A DNA stretch of 64,000 nt from an uncultured Dorea sp. (GTDB taxonomy: Bacteria > Bacillota > Clostridia > Lachnospirales > Lachnospiraceae), in assembly GCA_910580235.1 (NCBI GenBank), contig CAJTVU010000006.1, forward strand, positions 1 through 64,000. Direction: 5' to 3'. Position numbers and translations under genes: made by a program. Shown piece by piece: positions 23,050 to 31,652 of this stretch (position 1 is its first letter; each line of letters starts with the position of its first letter). The notes below the pieces were generated by a model. That model was given only the letters and a program-made list of their open reading frames with translations. It had not been told where the DNA came from and did no database searches.

Positions 23050-23415
23050 ATGAGCCTATGGAAATGGAATGATGTGGAACTGGAGATTGATATGGAGGAC
23101 TACGATTTTCTGGAAAAGTATGAAAAAGCATTTGAAGCCATGCAGGTACAGGAGGGGAAGCTGGAGAAAGCAGGCTTTCAGTCGGACATAGTCAGGGAGT
23201 ATTGTGAGATGTTCTATCGTCTGTTCGACGACATTTTCGGCGTCGGTACAGGAGACAAGCTCTTTCATGGCAGGAAAAATGTGCGCCTGTGCGAAGAATG
23301 CTATGATTCCTTCATAGAAGAATGCAGAAGGTCGGTTGCAAAGGCGGGCGAAAGGAAGAATGCGATGGTGAGCAAGTACAGACCGAACAGGGCGCATCGG
23401 CAGGCAGGGAAGTGA
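23050..23415 (+). CDS. Tail assembly chaperone-type protein (G-like)
   Basis: 121 residues, acidic N-terminal half (LWKWNDVELEIDMEDYDFL) and basic C-terminus (YRPNR). Similar proteins occur between tube and tape-measure genes in Lachnospiraceae prophages, the position of the gpG/gpGT chaperones. It ends 4 bp before the next gene. I saw no obvious slippery heptamer joining the two, so they are probably separate products rather than a frameshift pair. Confidence 0.6.
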   Translation: MSLWKWNDVELEIDMEDYDFLEKYEKAFEAMQVQEGKLEKAGFQSDIVREYCEMFYRLFDDIFGVGTGDKLFHGRKNVRLCEECYDSFIEECRRSVAKAGERKNAMVSKYRPNRAHRQAGK

Positions 23416-23419
23416 TGGT

Positions 23420-23974
23420 ATGAACCTGTTTTATGAGGATTTCCCGGAAATAGTGAGCGTCGGTGGTGAGCCTGTCAGGATTATCACCGATTTCCGGGAG
23501 TATATCCGGCTGCTTGATATGCTCAAATGTAGGGAGCTGACAGTTACGGATAAGTATAGCCTGGTAAAAGAATATTTTCTTGAGGAAGTTTTTGTTGACA
23601 GTATGGCGATAAAGGCGTTGGAAGAGTTTATAACGATGTCTGCGGCCACGTCAGGCGAGAGGACAGGGAGCGATAAGGCAAAAAAAGATCTGTTTTCTTA
23701 TTCCATAGATTATCCGTATATTCTGTCTGGATTCCTGAGGGATTATGGCATAGACCTGAACATGGTAGACTATCTGCACTGGTGGAAATTCAGGATGCTG
23801 TTTGACGGTCTGTCAGAAGATACAGAGATTAAGCAGAGGATTATGTACAGGGGGATCAGACTGTCTGATATAAAGGATAAGGAGGAGCGCAAGAGGATAT
23901 CCCGTATTCAGAAAGCCATCCAGCTGCCTGCCGGAAGAGTGTCAGATTTTGATATTGGGAACGCTTTTGCATAA
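23420..23974 (+). CDS. Phage Gp15-family tail assembly protein
   Basis: 184 residues matching the bacteriophage Gp15 family in form: helical, with KYSLVKEYFLEEVFVD in the middle, then a DLFSYSIDYPYILSGFLRDYGIDL segment and MVDYLHWWKFRMLFDGLSEDT. The WWKF motif is characteristic. Proteins of this family sit directly before the tape measure and are thought to coat it during tail assembly. Confidence 0.75.
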   Translation: MNLFYEDFPEIVSVGGEPVRIITDFREYIRLLDMLKCRELTVTDKYSLVKEYFLEEVFVDSMAIKALEEFITMSAATSGERTGSDKAKKDLFSYSIDYPYILSGFLRDYGIDLNMVDYLHWWKFRMLFDGLSEDTEIKQRIMYRGIRLSDIKDKEERKRISRIQKAIQLPAGRVSDFDIGNAFA

Positions 23975-23979
23975 ACGTA

Positions 23980-24141
23980 ATGAGAAGATTGAAAAAACCT
24001 CCGATCCGGCGATATTGGTATTGCTGTCCGTACTGCGGGACCAAGCTCGCCATATATGACGATTCGGCGCGCGTGTCAGGAATATATGTAAAATGCCGTA
24101 CATGCAAGGCGGAGGTAACAATAAGTATAAAAGCACTTTAA
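23980..24141 (+). CDS. Com-like zinc-finger protein, 53 aa
   Basis: A very short gene. It has a basic N-terminus (MRRLKKPP) then a two-CxxC zinc ribbon: CCPYCGTKLA and KCRTCKAEVTI. This resembles Com of phage Mu, an mRNA-binding translational activator. It lies 5 nt after the Gp15-like gene and 45 nt before the tape measure. Whether it controls translation or DNA modification here is unknown, as no mom-like gene is present. Confidence 0.65.
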   Translation: MRRLKKPPIRRYWYCCPYCGTKLAIYDDSARVSGIYVKCRTCKAEVTISIKAL

Positions 24142-24186
24142 AGTGAGCCGGAGAGCCTGTGCTATTCATAGAAAGGAGTGGATAGT

Positions 24187-26058
24187 ATGGGATCAGAAGA
24201 ACATTTGGAGGCGGAAGCTGGCGAGAGCAAGCTTATGTCTGTGATCAGCAAGCTGGGAGGAGTGGCAAAAAAGGGACTGTCGGTCGCCGGGGCCGCGATA
24301 GAGAATGTGACTTTAAAATTAGGGGAAGGGGTAGAGGCAGGGTTAAAATATAATGCTTCGATCGAGTCTTACCAGACCAGTTTTGAAATAATGACTGGTT
24401 CTGCCGGGAAAGCAGCTGAAATTATGGAAAGGCTGAAAGAGGTTGGCGCACAGACGCCGCTTGAGCTGCCGGATCTTGTAGGTACGACCCAGCTGCTGAT
24501 GAGCTACGGGCTTACCGCAGACGAAGCTATGGGCAAGCTGATGCTGTTGGGCGACGTCTCACAGGGGTCTGCTGACAAAATGTCCCAGATCGCCGCGGCA
24601 TATGGACAGATGTCTTCAGCAGGAGAGGTCCAGTTAGAGAGCATCCAGCAGATGATAGCGGCAGGCTTCAATCCTCTGCAGGAAATATCAGAAAGTACAG
24701 GAGAATCTATGGATTCTCTGTACAACAGGGTCAGCCAGGGGGCTTTGTCTGTTGATGAGATTACAGCATCTATGGAGCGGGCTACATCTGAAGGAGGAAA
24801 ATATTATCAGTCCATGGAGAAGCAGTCTGAGACTTTTAATGGGCTTGTGTCTACAATGAAGGAAAATGCACAGCAGCTGTTGGGGGAGGTAGTACAGCCT
24901 ATATCGGACAGTATGGTAAGTACGCTGCTCCCGGCAGCCATTGATGCGATCGGCCAGATGTCGGCCGCCTTTCAGGAGCAGGGGGCTGAAGGGTTGATCC
25001 AGGTGGGAATGCAGATACTGGCCAACTTACTGACAGGGATAGCCCAGGGGCTTCCAGGGGTGATAACGACAGTACTGCAGATCATTCAGATGATTATTGA
25101 GAATCTGAATATGAACCTTCCACAGCTTCTGGAAGCAGGAGGCCAGATACTTATGAGCCTGATAGGAGGGATAGTGCAGTTCCTCCCAATGGTCATGAGT
25201 TTGGGGCTTAATCTTATAATGAACCTGATAGGAGGGATCATACAGGGGCTGCCGTCTCTTTTAGGACAGGTAAATGAGATGATGTCCGGATATTTGAGCG
25301 CTATACAGGAGAGCCTCCCAGCAATACTGAAATCAGGAGCAGACATGATCTGCAGCCTGTTGAGCGGCCTGCTGCATCATGCTCCGGAAATCATCTCGCA
25401 GGCGTGTCAGATATTGCAGAGCTTTATGACGGCGATCGCATTAGGATTTCCAGATCTATTGCAGAAGGGGATTGAGATTATAATGCAGCTGCTTGCCGGG
25501 ATCATCCGTGAGGCTCCGAACCTTATAGCGGCTATTCCGGGAATTATAGCTAATATTGGAAGCGCTTTTCTAAGTAAGGACTGGTCCTCGATCGGCTGGG
25601 ATATCATCTCAGGAATCGGAAGCGGGATCGTAAGCGCTGCAGGAAATCTTGTGAGAGCCGCTGTGGATGCCGCCAAAAATGCAGTGAACGCTGTAAAGGG
25701 CTGGCTGGGCATTAAGTCCCCATCCCGTCTGATGAGAGATGAAGTCGGGAAGCACATGGCTCTTGGCATGGGCATAGGGTTCGAGAAGAATGTGCCAACA
25801 GAAGATATGTCTAAGGAGATTGAAGCGTCTGTTCTGAAGCTCCAGAATACAGCGTCTTCTATAACCGGCGCAGGGCCGTTGACAGCCGCTCAGGCTATTA
25901 GGAGCATTGCAGGCAGCTATACAGATACGGGGGTCGATTATGGGCACCTGAAGAAAATATTCAAAGAGGCTCTTGACGAGGCCAATGAAAGGCCGATCGA
26001 GCTGGACGGGCGTCAGTTGACAAGAGGCCTGAAAGAGAAAGGATTTGTGAAGGCATGA
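24187..26058 (+). CDS. Tail tape measure protein
   Basis: 623 residues. N-terminal TP901-type core (residues about 55-230: YQTSFEIMTGSAGKAAEIM, QTPLELPDLVGTTQLLMSYG), a long central run of amphipathic and hydrophobic helices with repeated GGIVQFLP/GGIIQGLP-like blocks (about 265-470), and a C-terminal GWLGIKSPSRLMRDEVGKHMALGMGIGF signature. At roughly 0.15 nm of tail per residue, as in siphophages, it would set a tail of about 90 nm. ATG 24187 follows AAAGGAG by 8 nt. Overlaps the next gene by 4 bp. Confidence 0.92.
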   Translation: MGSEEHLEAEAGESKLMSVISKLGGVAKKGLSVAGAAIENVTLKLGEGVEAGLKYNASIESYQTSFEIMTGSAGKAAEIMERLKEVGAQTPLELPDLVGTTQLLMSYGLTADEAMGKLMLLGDVSQGSADKMSQIAAAYGQMSSAGEVQLESIQQMIAAGFNPLQEISESTGESMDSLYNRVSQGALSVDEITASMERATSEGGKYYQSMEKQSETFNGLVSTMKENAQQLLGEVVQPISDSMVSTLLPAAIDAIGQMSAAFQEQGAEGLIQVGMQILANLLTGIAQGLPGVITTVLQIIQMIIENLNMNLPQLLEAGGQILMSLIGGIVQFLPMVMSLGLNLIMNLIGGIIQGLPSLLGQVNEMMSGYLSAIQESLPAILKSGADMICSLLSGLLHHAPEIISQACQILQSFMTAIALGFPDLLQKGIEIIMQLLAGIIREAPNLIAAIPGIIANIGSAFLSKDWSSIGWDIISGIGSGIVSAAGNLVRAAVDAAKNAVNAVKGWLGIKSPSRLMRDEVGKHMALGMGIGFEKNVPTEDMSKEIEASVLKLQNTASSITGAGPLTAAQAIRSIAGSYTDTGVDYGHLKKIFKEALDEANERPIELDGRQLTRGLKEKGFVKA

Positions 26059-26864
26059 ATATAAAATATGTAAACAGTATGCATCAGGAAGTCAAGCTCA
26101 ATGCAGAGCCTTACAAAATGTTGGTTTCGGATATCCTGGATCACGAGTGGGAACCGGAGGAGTTCGGGGAGCGGATCTTGGGGTTTAAGAAAAGCATATG
26201 TAAAAAGACGGTTAATGTTGACGTAATAAAAAATAGCAAAGAGTCGTCGAGAGCATTGTCCAACAAGCTGGTCGATTTTTTCGAGAGAGATGTACGCAGA
26301 GCAAGCCCAGGGAAGCTTTATATCGGGGAATATTATCTGCCTTGTTACATATATTCTGCAGCAAAAACAAGATGGGAGACGGACGTAGTCATGTCCTGTG
26401 AGCTCGGCATTGTCACAGACTACCCATTCTGGTGCCGTGAGAGGCTGTTCTCTTTCCGTGCAGATGTCGGTGTGCAGGAAGGCTTTCTGGACTACCCATA
26501 TGACTATTCTTATGATTACGCTTCGCCGTCCAACATGCGGTTCTTGCATAACGACCATTATTACGAATCCGATTTTAAGTGTATAGTCTATGGCCCATGC
26601 GAGAACCCGCGGTTTATGATAAACGAGCATATCTATGAGGTGCGGACGCTTCTGTATGACAACGAGTACCTTGCATTCGACAGCAGGGACAAGTCCCTCG
26701 TAAAGACGGACTATCAGGGAAATGAGAGCGTTATATTCAATTCCCGTAATAAAGAGTACGACCTTTTTCGGAAGATACCACCGGGAAGGAACAATGTCAC
26801 ATGGAATCTGGGATTTGATTTCGACATTATACTCTTTCAGGAAAGGAGTGAGCCGAAATGGTGA
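26055..26864 (+). CDS. Distal tail protein (Dit-like)
   Basis: 269 residues in the position and size of siphophage distal tail proteins, with an N-terminal half KMLVSDILDHEWEPEEFGE and a central LVDFFERDVRRASPGKLYIG typical of Siphovirus_tail domains, followed by a beta-rich C-terminal part. It forms the ring joining the tube to the hub. Start overlaps the tape-measure stop; the 3' end overlaps the following gene by 7 bp. Confidence 0.8.
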   Translation: MNIKYVNSMHQEVKLNAEPYKMLVSDILDHEWEPEEFGERILGFKKSICKKTVNVDVIKNSKESSRALSNKLVDFFERDVRRASPGKLYIGEYYLPCYIYSAAKTRWETDVVMSCELGIVTDYPFWCRERLFSFRADVGVQEGFLDYPYDYSYDYASPSNMRFLHNDHYYESDFKCIVYGPCENPRFMINEHIYEVRTLLYDNEYLAFDSRDKSLVKTDYQGNESVIFNSRNKEYDLFRKIPPGRNNVTWNLGFDFDIILFQERSEPKW

Positions 26865-27850
26865 TGATCATTACAAATGCTATCGGAGAGGAACAGGCGA
26901 TCCTTGAGAAGATGGATAATTTTGATCTAGATCTGGGCGGCACGAATGATTTCGTGTTTGACGTCCCGCTCTCTGCGTACGATCCAATCATACATAACAA
27001 AGGCTGCCAGATCTTTGCGCCAGGTACAGAGTATGGGGGGATTATTTCTGGACGTGAGATTATGAGAGACGGGTCGATCAGGCTGTCGGGCCACGCATGG
27101 CGCGGTAGGCTTGCAAGGAAGGTCATAGAGCCGCCGGCTGGCCAGGACTACAGGGTCGTGTCCGGGGAGGCTAATGCGGTCATACGAAGCCTTATAGGAG
27201 AGCAGTTTGGGAGATTGTTCGTCGTGGATGGGGATGATAGTGGGATTACGATCAACAGGCATCAGTTTCCTCGCTACGTGACCCTCCTGGAAGGCATCGA
27301 GGAGATGCTTAAGAAGAAAAGCGCAAGGCTTAAGATTTATTATGTACAGGGGCCAAGTAATGGCGTGGGGGCGGTGCATCTGTGCGCCGTTCCCGCGACA
27401 GACTATTCGGCTGAGATTGAGTTCAGCGAAGATTACAGGCTGCAGATCTCCGTCAAGGAAGAATGGGGAGGGATCAACCACCTCATCTGTCTTGGAAAGG
27501 GAGATCTTAAGGAGCGGCTGGTGAGGCATCTCTATGTGCAGAAGGACGGGACGATCGGGACACGAAAGGACTTCACCGGCCTGGCGGAGATGACAGCGGT
27601 CTATGACTACAAGAGCGCGGACGATGAGGAGAGCCTGATTGAAGAGGGCACGAAGCGTTTGAAGGAATTAGCTGATTACCGTCAGTGCGAGGTGAGCGCC
27701 GCCAATGGGACAGAGCTGGAGATAGGGGATGTTGTAGGCGGCAGAGAGCGGATTACAGGGACGGTGATGAAAGTACCTGTTGCCGGCAAGATACTTAGGA
27801 TCCAGAAAGGGAAAGAGACTATTGAATACAAAGCGAAGGAGGCAGATTAG
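26858..27850 (+). CDS. Tail hub protein (Gp37-like)
   Basis: 330 residues resembling the Siphovirus ReqiPepy6 Gp37-like family: MVMIITNAIGEEQAILEKMDN-type start, LSGHAWRGRLARKVI near residue 75, LEGIEEMLKKKSARLKIYYV and IEFSEDYRLQISVKEEWGGINHLI, then LIEEGTKRLKELADY and a beta-rich C-terminus. Hub proteins of this group cap the tail tip and contact the receptor-binding protein. A GAAAGGAG site precedes the start. Confidence 0.75.
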   Translation: MVMIITNAIGEEQAILEKMDNFDLDLGGTNDFVFDVPLSAYDPIIHNKGCQIFAPGTEYGGIISGREIMRDGSIRLSGHAWRGRLARKVIEPPAGQDYRVVSGEANAVIRSLIGEQFGRLFVVDGDDSGITINRHQFPRYVTLLEGIEEMLKKKSARLKIYYVQGPSNGVGAVHLCAVPATDYSAEIEFSEDYRLQISVKEEWGGINHLICLGKGDLKERLVRHLYVQKDGTIGTRKDFTGLAEMTAVYDYKSADDEESLIEEGTKRLKELADYRQCEVSAANGTELEIGDVVGGRERITGTVMKVPVAGKILRIQKGKETIEYKAKEAD

Positions 27851-29059
27851 ATGCAGATTATAGATGGATATGGGGGAAGGCCCCACATAGAGGCATTTGA
27901 GATAAGGGACTTGAACGTCTCGCTTCACGGTTCAGGGGATTATGTGCTGGAAGTAGGCGACAAGCTGGGCTGTGAAGTTATTACGAACAACAAGATACAG
28001 GTAAAGAGTGGGGCAGTTCTGGTGCAGGGCTGCCGTGGGATCAGCCCCGTCGGGAGCATCGTGGACATGATCATCGAGAACGGGAAGACGGGGGATAACC
28101 GGAACGATCTCATTGTCGTACGCTATTTGAAGGAGCCGGTGAGCGGCGAAGAGAGGATGGAGCTGGCTGTAGTAAAAGGAACGGCAGTGACAGGAGGGAC
28201 GGCTGCGGATCCAGAAGTGGCGACAGGAAACTTACGAAATGGGGACACGCTCCATGAGATGCCCCTGTACCGCGTAGCAATCCAGGGGCTGAACATCGTG
28301 AAAGTGACGCCTCTGTTCCAGACGATACGCAGTACAGAGCAGCTGAGCGGGACTCTTGATGATATAAGTACGGAAGTGGGGGCGCTGTCCTCTCTGGCCA
28401 CAGGGGTTAAGACAAGTATTGTGAGCGCCATCAATTGGCTGAAGACGCAGGTTGACGGGAAGCTGGGGGCTACAGGCAATGCCAGCAACGTGACGAATAC
28501 TTTTACGATAGCATCATCCAGGATGCAGCTCGTTTCTGGGGAGAAGCTTTCGGTTTCTTTAGGAAAGGTAATGAAGATAATCGCAGATCTTAAGACAGGG
28601 GCATACCATACGGTCGTGAATAATCTTACGACGACAGCAGCGAACTATGTGCTAGATGCTAGACAGGGGAAGACGCTGAATGATAAGATAGCCCAATTGA
28701 GGGGTGATATCGTGGAGAACCTTAACGCGAACCAGATTACATTTGAGACATCAACGTATTATCCACCGACAATAGTGGCGCGATCCGGGCAGAGCGTATA
28801 CATCAAATGCGCCGGGTATGCCAAGAAGGAGATTGGGGCAGGAGGCGCTTTCGCCATCGCGGCAGCCGGAGCGCTCCCGGAAGAGTACCGGCCTGTGGCA
28901 GATGTCCTGATAATGGCTCCCATTGCTGTGGATGGGAGGATCGTAGAAGTATCGGTCAAGACGGACGGCTCAATAAAGTTCTCTTCATCGTCCACGTTAG
29001 AGACGGGGTTCCCTATCAACCTGAATGTAAGCTATATGACACGGAAATCAAATTTCTAA
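27851..29059 (+). CDS. Tail tip / receptor-binding protein
   Basis: 402 residues. N-terminal domain (residues about 1-140) of the baseplate-attached type (VQGCRGISPVGSIVDMIIENG), a central helical stretch with the tail-fibre linker NYVLDARQGKTLNDKIAQL (about 265-285), and a C-terminal beta-rich domain of about 110 residues that would bind the host surface. It follows the hub gene directly. In tailocins this protein decides the target range. Confidence 0.75.
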   Translation: MQIIDGYGGRPHIEAFEIRDLNVSLHGSGDYVLEVGDKLGCEVITNNKIQVKSGAVLVQGCRGISPVGSIVDMIIENGKTGDNRNDLIVVRYLKEPVSGEERMELAVVKGTAVTGGTAADPEVATGNLRNGDTLHEMPLYRVAIQGLNIVKVTPLFQTIRSTEQLSGTLDDISTEVGALSSLATGVKTSIVSAINWLKTQVDGKLGATGNASNVTNTFTIASSRMQLVSGEKLSVSLGKVMKIIADLKTGAYHTVVNNLTTTAANYVLDARQGKTLNDKIAQLRGDIVENLNANQITFETSTYYPPTIVARSGQSVYIKCAGYAKKEIGAGGAFAIAAAGALPEEYRPVADVLIMAPIAVDGRIVEVSVKTDGSIKFSSSSTLETGFPINLNVSYMTRKSNF

Positions 29060-29072
29060 AAGGAGGACAGCA

Positions 29073-30035
29073 TTGTTAAGAAAAGAAGTAGCAGTAGAAT
29101 TGATGCGGCATCTCGTGACTCATGACTGGCACGGCTACAGCCAGATCTCCCGCAAAGGGGACGGAGAGGGTGTCTGTGAGGTGATCGTAGGCGGAAGAGC
29201 CTACCATGTAGAGCAGGGCGACCGGGATTGTAGCTGGGCGGTCATAGACGCTTACCTGTCGGTCGGCATCGATTGCGGAGGGGCGTCTTATACGGGCAAT
29301 ATGCGCTCTTGTATGACCGCTTCCGGCAATTTCCGCTGGCATCCGATGTCTTCCGGGTACATAGCGAAGCCGGGCGACCTCTATCTGAAGGAAGGGAAGC
29401 ATACGGCCATGTGCCTGACCGCTACGCCGGACATGCTGATGGAGTTCTCGATCTCTGAGACGGGAGGCATAGACGGGGCAGAAGGCGATCAGACTGGAAA
29501 GGAGAGCTTGATCCGGGCTTATTATAATTATCCATGGGACGGCATCTTAGAGTGCATCAATACGGAGCTGGCGGATGGGATCGCGGATCGGCCGATCAAT
29601 GCCGATGCTGGGACGGGAAGCCTTCCGCTTCCCAGATACCGCGCTTACACCGCAGAGGACGGATGGCTTGAGTGGATGCTGGGCTTAGCATGCGAGGACG
29701 GATGCGGAGATGATTTTGCAGGGCTCCCGTGGCGTCTGATCCGCAACGTGCAGATAGAAGATATTGGCTCGAAAGGCTGGTTCAGGCTCAATATGAAGAA
29801 GCAGGGCGAGCTGGGGAAGAACATGCAGAACGCGGACATGACGGATTATGTCATCGGCGTGACGGTCTATTACGACACGCCTGATCCGGGGAAGACAGGC
29901 TATTATGCCGCGAAGTACCGGGTGTCGCCGCTTGGGAAGGATTACCTGAAATGGGAGTATGACGACCAGGACGGCGGTGCAGGAGATGATACAAATGGCA
30001 TAGACAGGCTGCAGCTGACGATAGAGAGGCTATGA
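29073..30035 (+). CDS. Phage peptidoglycan hydrolase (Amidase_5/NlpC-like)
   Basis: 320 residues. The N-terminal catalytic domain (residues about 10-130) has HGYSQISRKGDGEG, the likely catalytic Cys in RDCSWAV (C53) and His in GKHTAM (H110), as in the Pal-like amidase_5 group. The C-terminal part (about 205-320) is probably a cell-wall binding domain. There is no signal peptide, and no holin-like gene lies beside it. It starts at TTG after AAAGGAGG. It would lyse the producer to release particles. Confidence 0.8.
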   Translation: MLRKEVAVELMRHLVTHDWHGYSQISRKGDGEGVCEVIVGGRAYHVEQGDRDCSWAVIDAYLSVGIDCGGASYTGNMRSCMTASGNFRWHPMSSGYIAKPGDLYLKEGKHTAMCLTATPDMLMEFSISETGGIDGAEGDQTGKESLIRAYYNYPWDGILECINTELADGIADRPINADAGTGSLPLPRYRAYTAEDGWLEWMLGLACEDGCGDDFAGLPWRLIRNVQIEDIGSKGWFRLNMKKQGELGKNMQNADMTDYVIGVTVYYDTPDPGKTGYYAAKYRVSPLGKDYLKWEYDDQDGGAGDDTNGIDRLQLTIERL

Positions 30036-30048
30036 AGATAACATAGAA

Positions 30049-30086
30049 AAAACCGCCGTAGATACGATTGGGATCGCGGCGGTTTT
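30049..30086 (+). terminator. Terminator closing the tail cluster
   Basis: AAAACCGCCG pairs with CGGCGGTTTT. It could also terminate tRNA-Ser transcription from the other side. Confidence 0.85.
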
Positions 30087-30099
30087 GGATATTCCAGAG

Positions 30100-30185
30100 C
30101 GCAGCGGGAGGGATTTGAACCCCCGGAGCCTTGCGGCTCTTCTGCTTTCGAGGCAGATGCCATCAGCCAACTCGACCACCGCTGC
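30100..30185 (-). tRNA. tRNA-Ser(CGA)
   Basis: On the minus strand: acceptor GCAGCGG/CCGCTGC, anticodon loop CTCGAAA (anticodon CGA), a long variable arm GAGCC/GGCTC and a TTCAAAT T-loop. It lies 64 bp beyond the lysin gene. No duplicate of its 3' end is seen at the other edge of the tail cluster. Confidence 0.93.
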
Positions 30186-30257
30186 ATACGAATGCATTAT
30201 AACACACATAATAAGCCTGATGCAATAAGGAAATTCAGGAATGGAGGGTTATAGTGT

Positions 30258-31502
30258 ATGGAGACATTTGAAGAGCTATACCATCATGTGCTGGAAGGGA
30301 AGATTTCCACTAAAGAGCCGCTGCCAAAAGAGTATGACCCAAGACATCTTGATTGTCTGGTCCACCCAGAGAAGTATGCGTCCGTCCTTCAGGTAAAAGA
30401 ATGTGAGAAGTGTGCTTATGATAAAGCATGCCAGAACAGTTGCGTTTTTGATGCGATCGCAGCAGATGAAGAAGGGAAGCTCTATATTGATCCGGAGAAA
30501 TGCGTAGGATGCGAGGCATGTATCAACGCATGTGAGAGCGGCAATCTTACTGCCAGCCGTGATGTGCTCCCCGCCATGAAAGCAGTGCGGGAGTCTAAAG
30601 GACGCGCTTATGTTCTGGTAGCTCCTGCATTTTTCGGTCAGTTCAGTAAGAAAGTGACGCCGGGGAGGCTGAGGACTGCATTTAAAGCGTTAGGATTTTC
30701 CGGGATGGTAGAAGTGGCATTGTTTGCAGACATTCTGACTTTGAAAGAGGCGCTGGAGTTTAATCAGCATGTGCAGGAGATAGGGGACTATCAGCTGACC
30801 AGTTGCTGTTGTCCGGTGTGGATTGCCATGATCCGTAAGATTTACCATGAGCTGATGCCGCATGTGCCAGGGGCGGTGTCGCCTATGGTGGCCAGCGGAC
30901 GTATGGTCAAGCGCATATGCCCGGATGCGGTGACGGTGTTCGTGGGGCCTTGCCTTGCTAAGAAGAAAGAAGCAAGGGAGCCGGATATAGCGGACGCAGT
31001 AGACTATGTGCTGACATTCCAGGAAGTGCAGGATATCTTTCAGGCAGCCGATATCCGGCCGGAGGAGCTTCAGGACGATGAGAAAGATCATGCATCTACA
31101 GCGGGGCGTCTGTACGCCCGGACAGGCGGGGTGAGCCAGGCTGTGTCGGAGATGGTGGAGCAGCTGTGCCCGGGAAGGGAGATCTCTGTCGTGGCAGAGC
31201 AGGCCAATGGGACAAAAGAATGTATGGCAATGATAAAACGGATCCAGGAAGGGAAGACAGACGCGAACTTCTTTGAGGGGATGGGGTGTGTCGGCGGCTG
31301 TGTCGGAGGGCCAAGAGCGATCCTTCCTACAGATGAGGGAACCAAGTATGTAGACGATTATGCGGGGAAAGCAAAGTACCGCACGCCCCTTGAGAACCCT
31401 TACGCACGGAGAGTTTTGGAGGAGCTGGGGATTACTACGGTGGAAGAGCTTCTCAAGGCAGATACATTGCTGACGAGGGAATTTCAATCTGGGACGGGGT
31501 AA
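30258..31502 (+). CDS. [FeFe]-hydrogenase-like protein with 2[4Fe-4S] domain
   Basis: 414 residues. An N-terminal ferredoxin-like part has cysteine clusters CEKCAYDKACQNSC (about residues 49-62) and CVGCEACINAC (about 82-92). The catalytic domain carries L1 as TSCCCPVW, L2 as VGPCLAKKKE and L3 as EGMGCVGGCVGG, the cysteines that hold the H-cluster. The consensus L1 is TSCCPxW, so the third Cys is an insertion or variant. Monomeric stand-alone enzymes of this kind include sensory or low-activity hydrogenases. Nothing in the window encodes maturases. The last codons come from a GGGACGGGG repeat. Confidence 0.85.
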   Translation: METFEELYHHVLEGKISTKEPLPKEYDPRHLDCLVHPEKYASVLQVKECEKCAYDKACQNSCVFDAIAADEEGKLYIDPEKCVGCEACINACESGNLTASRDVLPAMKAVRESKGRAYVLVAPAFFGQFSKKVTPGRLRTAFKALGFSGMVEVALFADILTLKEALEFNQHVQEIGDYQLTSCCCPVWIAMIRKIYHELMPHVPGAVSPMVASGRMVKRICPDAVTVFVGPCLAKKKEAREPDIADAVDYVLTFQEVQDIFQAADIRPEELQDDEKDHASTAGRLYARTGGVSQAVSEMVEQLCPGREISVVAEQANGTKECMAMIKRIQEGKTDANFFEGMGCVGGCVGGPRAILPTDEGTKYVDDYAGKAKYRTPLENPYARRVLEELGITTVEELLKADTLLTREFQSGTG

Positions 31503-31533
31503 AATTAATTTTACCCCGTCCCAGATTGAAATT
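31480..31533. terminator. 54-bp perfect palindrome, terminator of hydrogenase gene
   Basis: Perfect palindrome centred between 31506 and 31507, left arm AATTTCAATCTGGGACGGGG plus TAAAATT, followed by further T residues. The hydrogenase stop codon is the TAA of its left arm. Related GGGACGGGG palindromes are at 34345 and 39911. Confidence 0.85.
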
Positions 31534-31652
31534 TTTTGTTGCCATTTGTGCCATTTCTCTTTATCATTATAGTTATAGGACGACATATACAAAATAGGTA
31601 GAGTGGTATATGGAACGAATGGTAAATATAGAAAGGTGACAGGAGAAGGGCT

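Larger units (their letters stand above)
20349..30035. mobile_element. Phage-tail-like cluster (candidate F-type tailocin)
   Basis: Contains an ImmA-like protease and CI-like repressor (minus strand), then on the plus strand a late-regulator-like gene, tail completion protein, tail tube, two assembly chaperones, a Com-like zinc finger, tape measure, distal tail, tail hub, receptor-binding protein and peptidoglycan hydrolase. No terminase, portal, capsid, scaffold, sheath, integrase or replication gene is present. Gene order is compact with several overlaps, and every long frame looks intact. This is the make-up of non-contractile tailocins such as Listeria monocin, though a decayed siphoprophage is the alternative. 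Confidence 0.75.

Noticed and set aside
20349..30185. tRNA-Ser as the attachment site of the tail cluster
   Set aside because: I found no duplicate of the tRNA-Ser 3' end at the left border and no integrase, so site-specific integration is not supported.
29942..30187. Minus-strand frame beginning MQRWSSWLMASAS
   Set aside because: Translation of tRNA-Ser(CGA) itself.
30690..31592. 300-codon frame antisense to the hydrogenase gene
   Set aside because: Shadow of a GC-rich coding gene; the sense frame has clear cluster-binding motifs.
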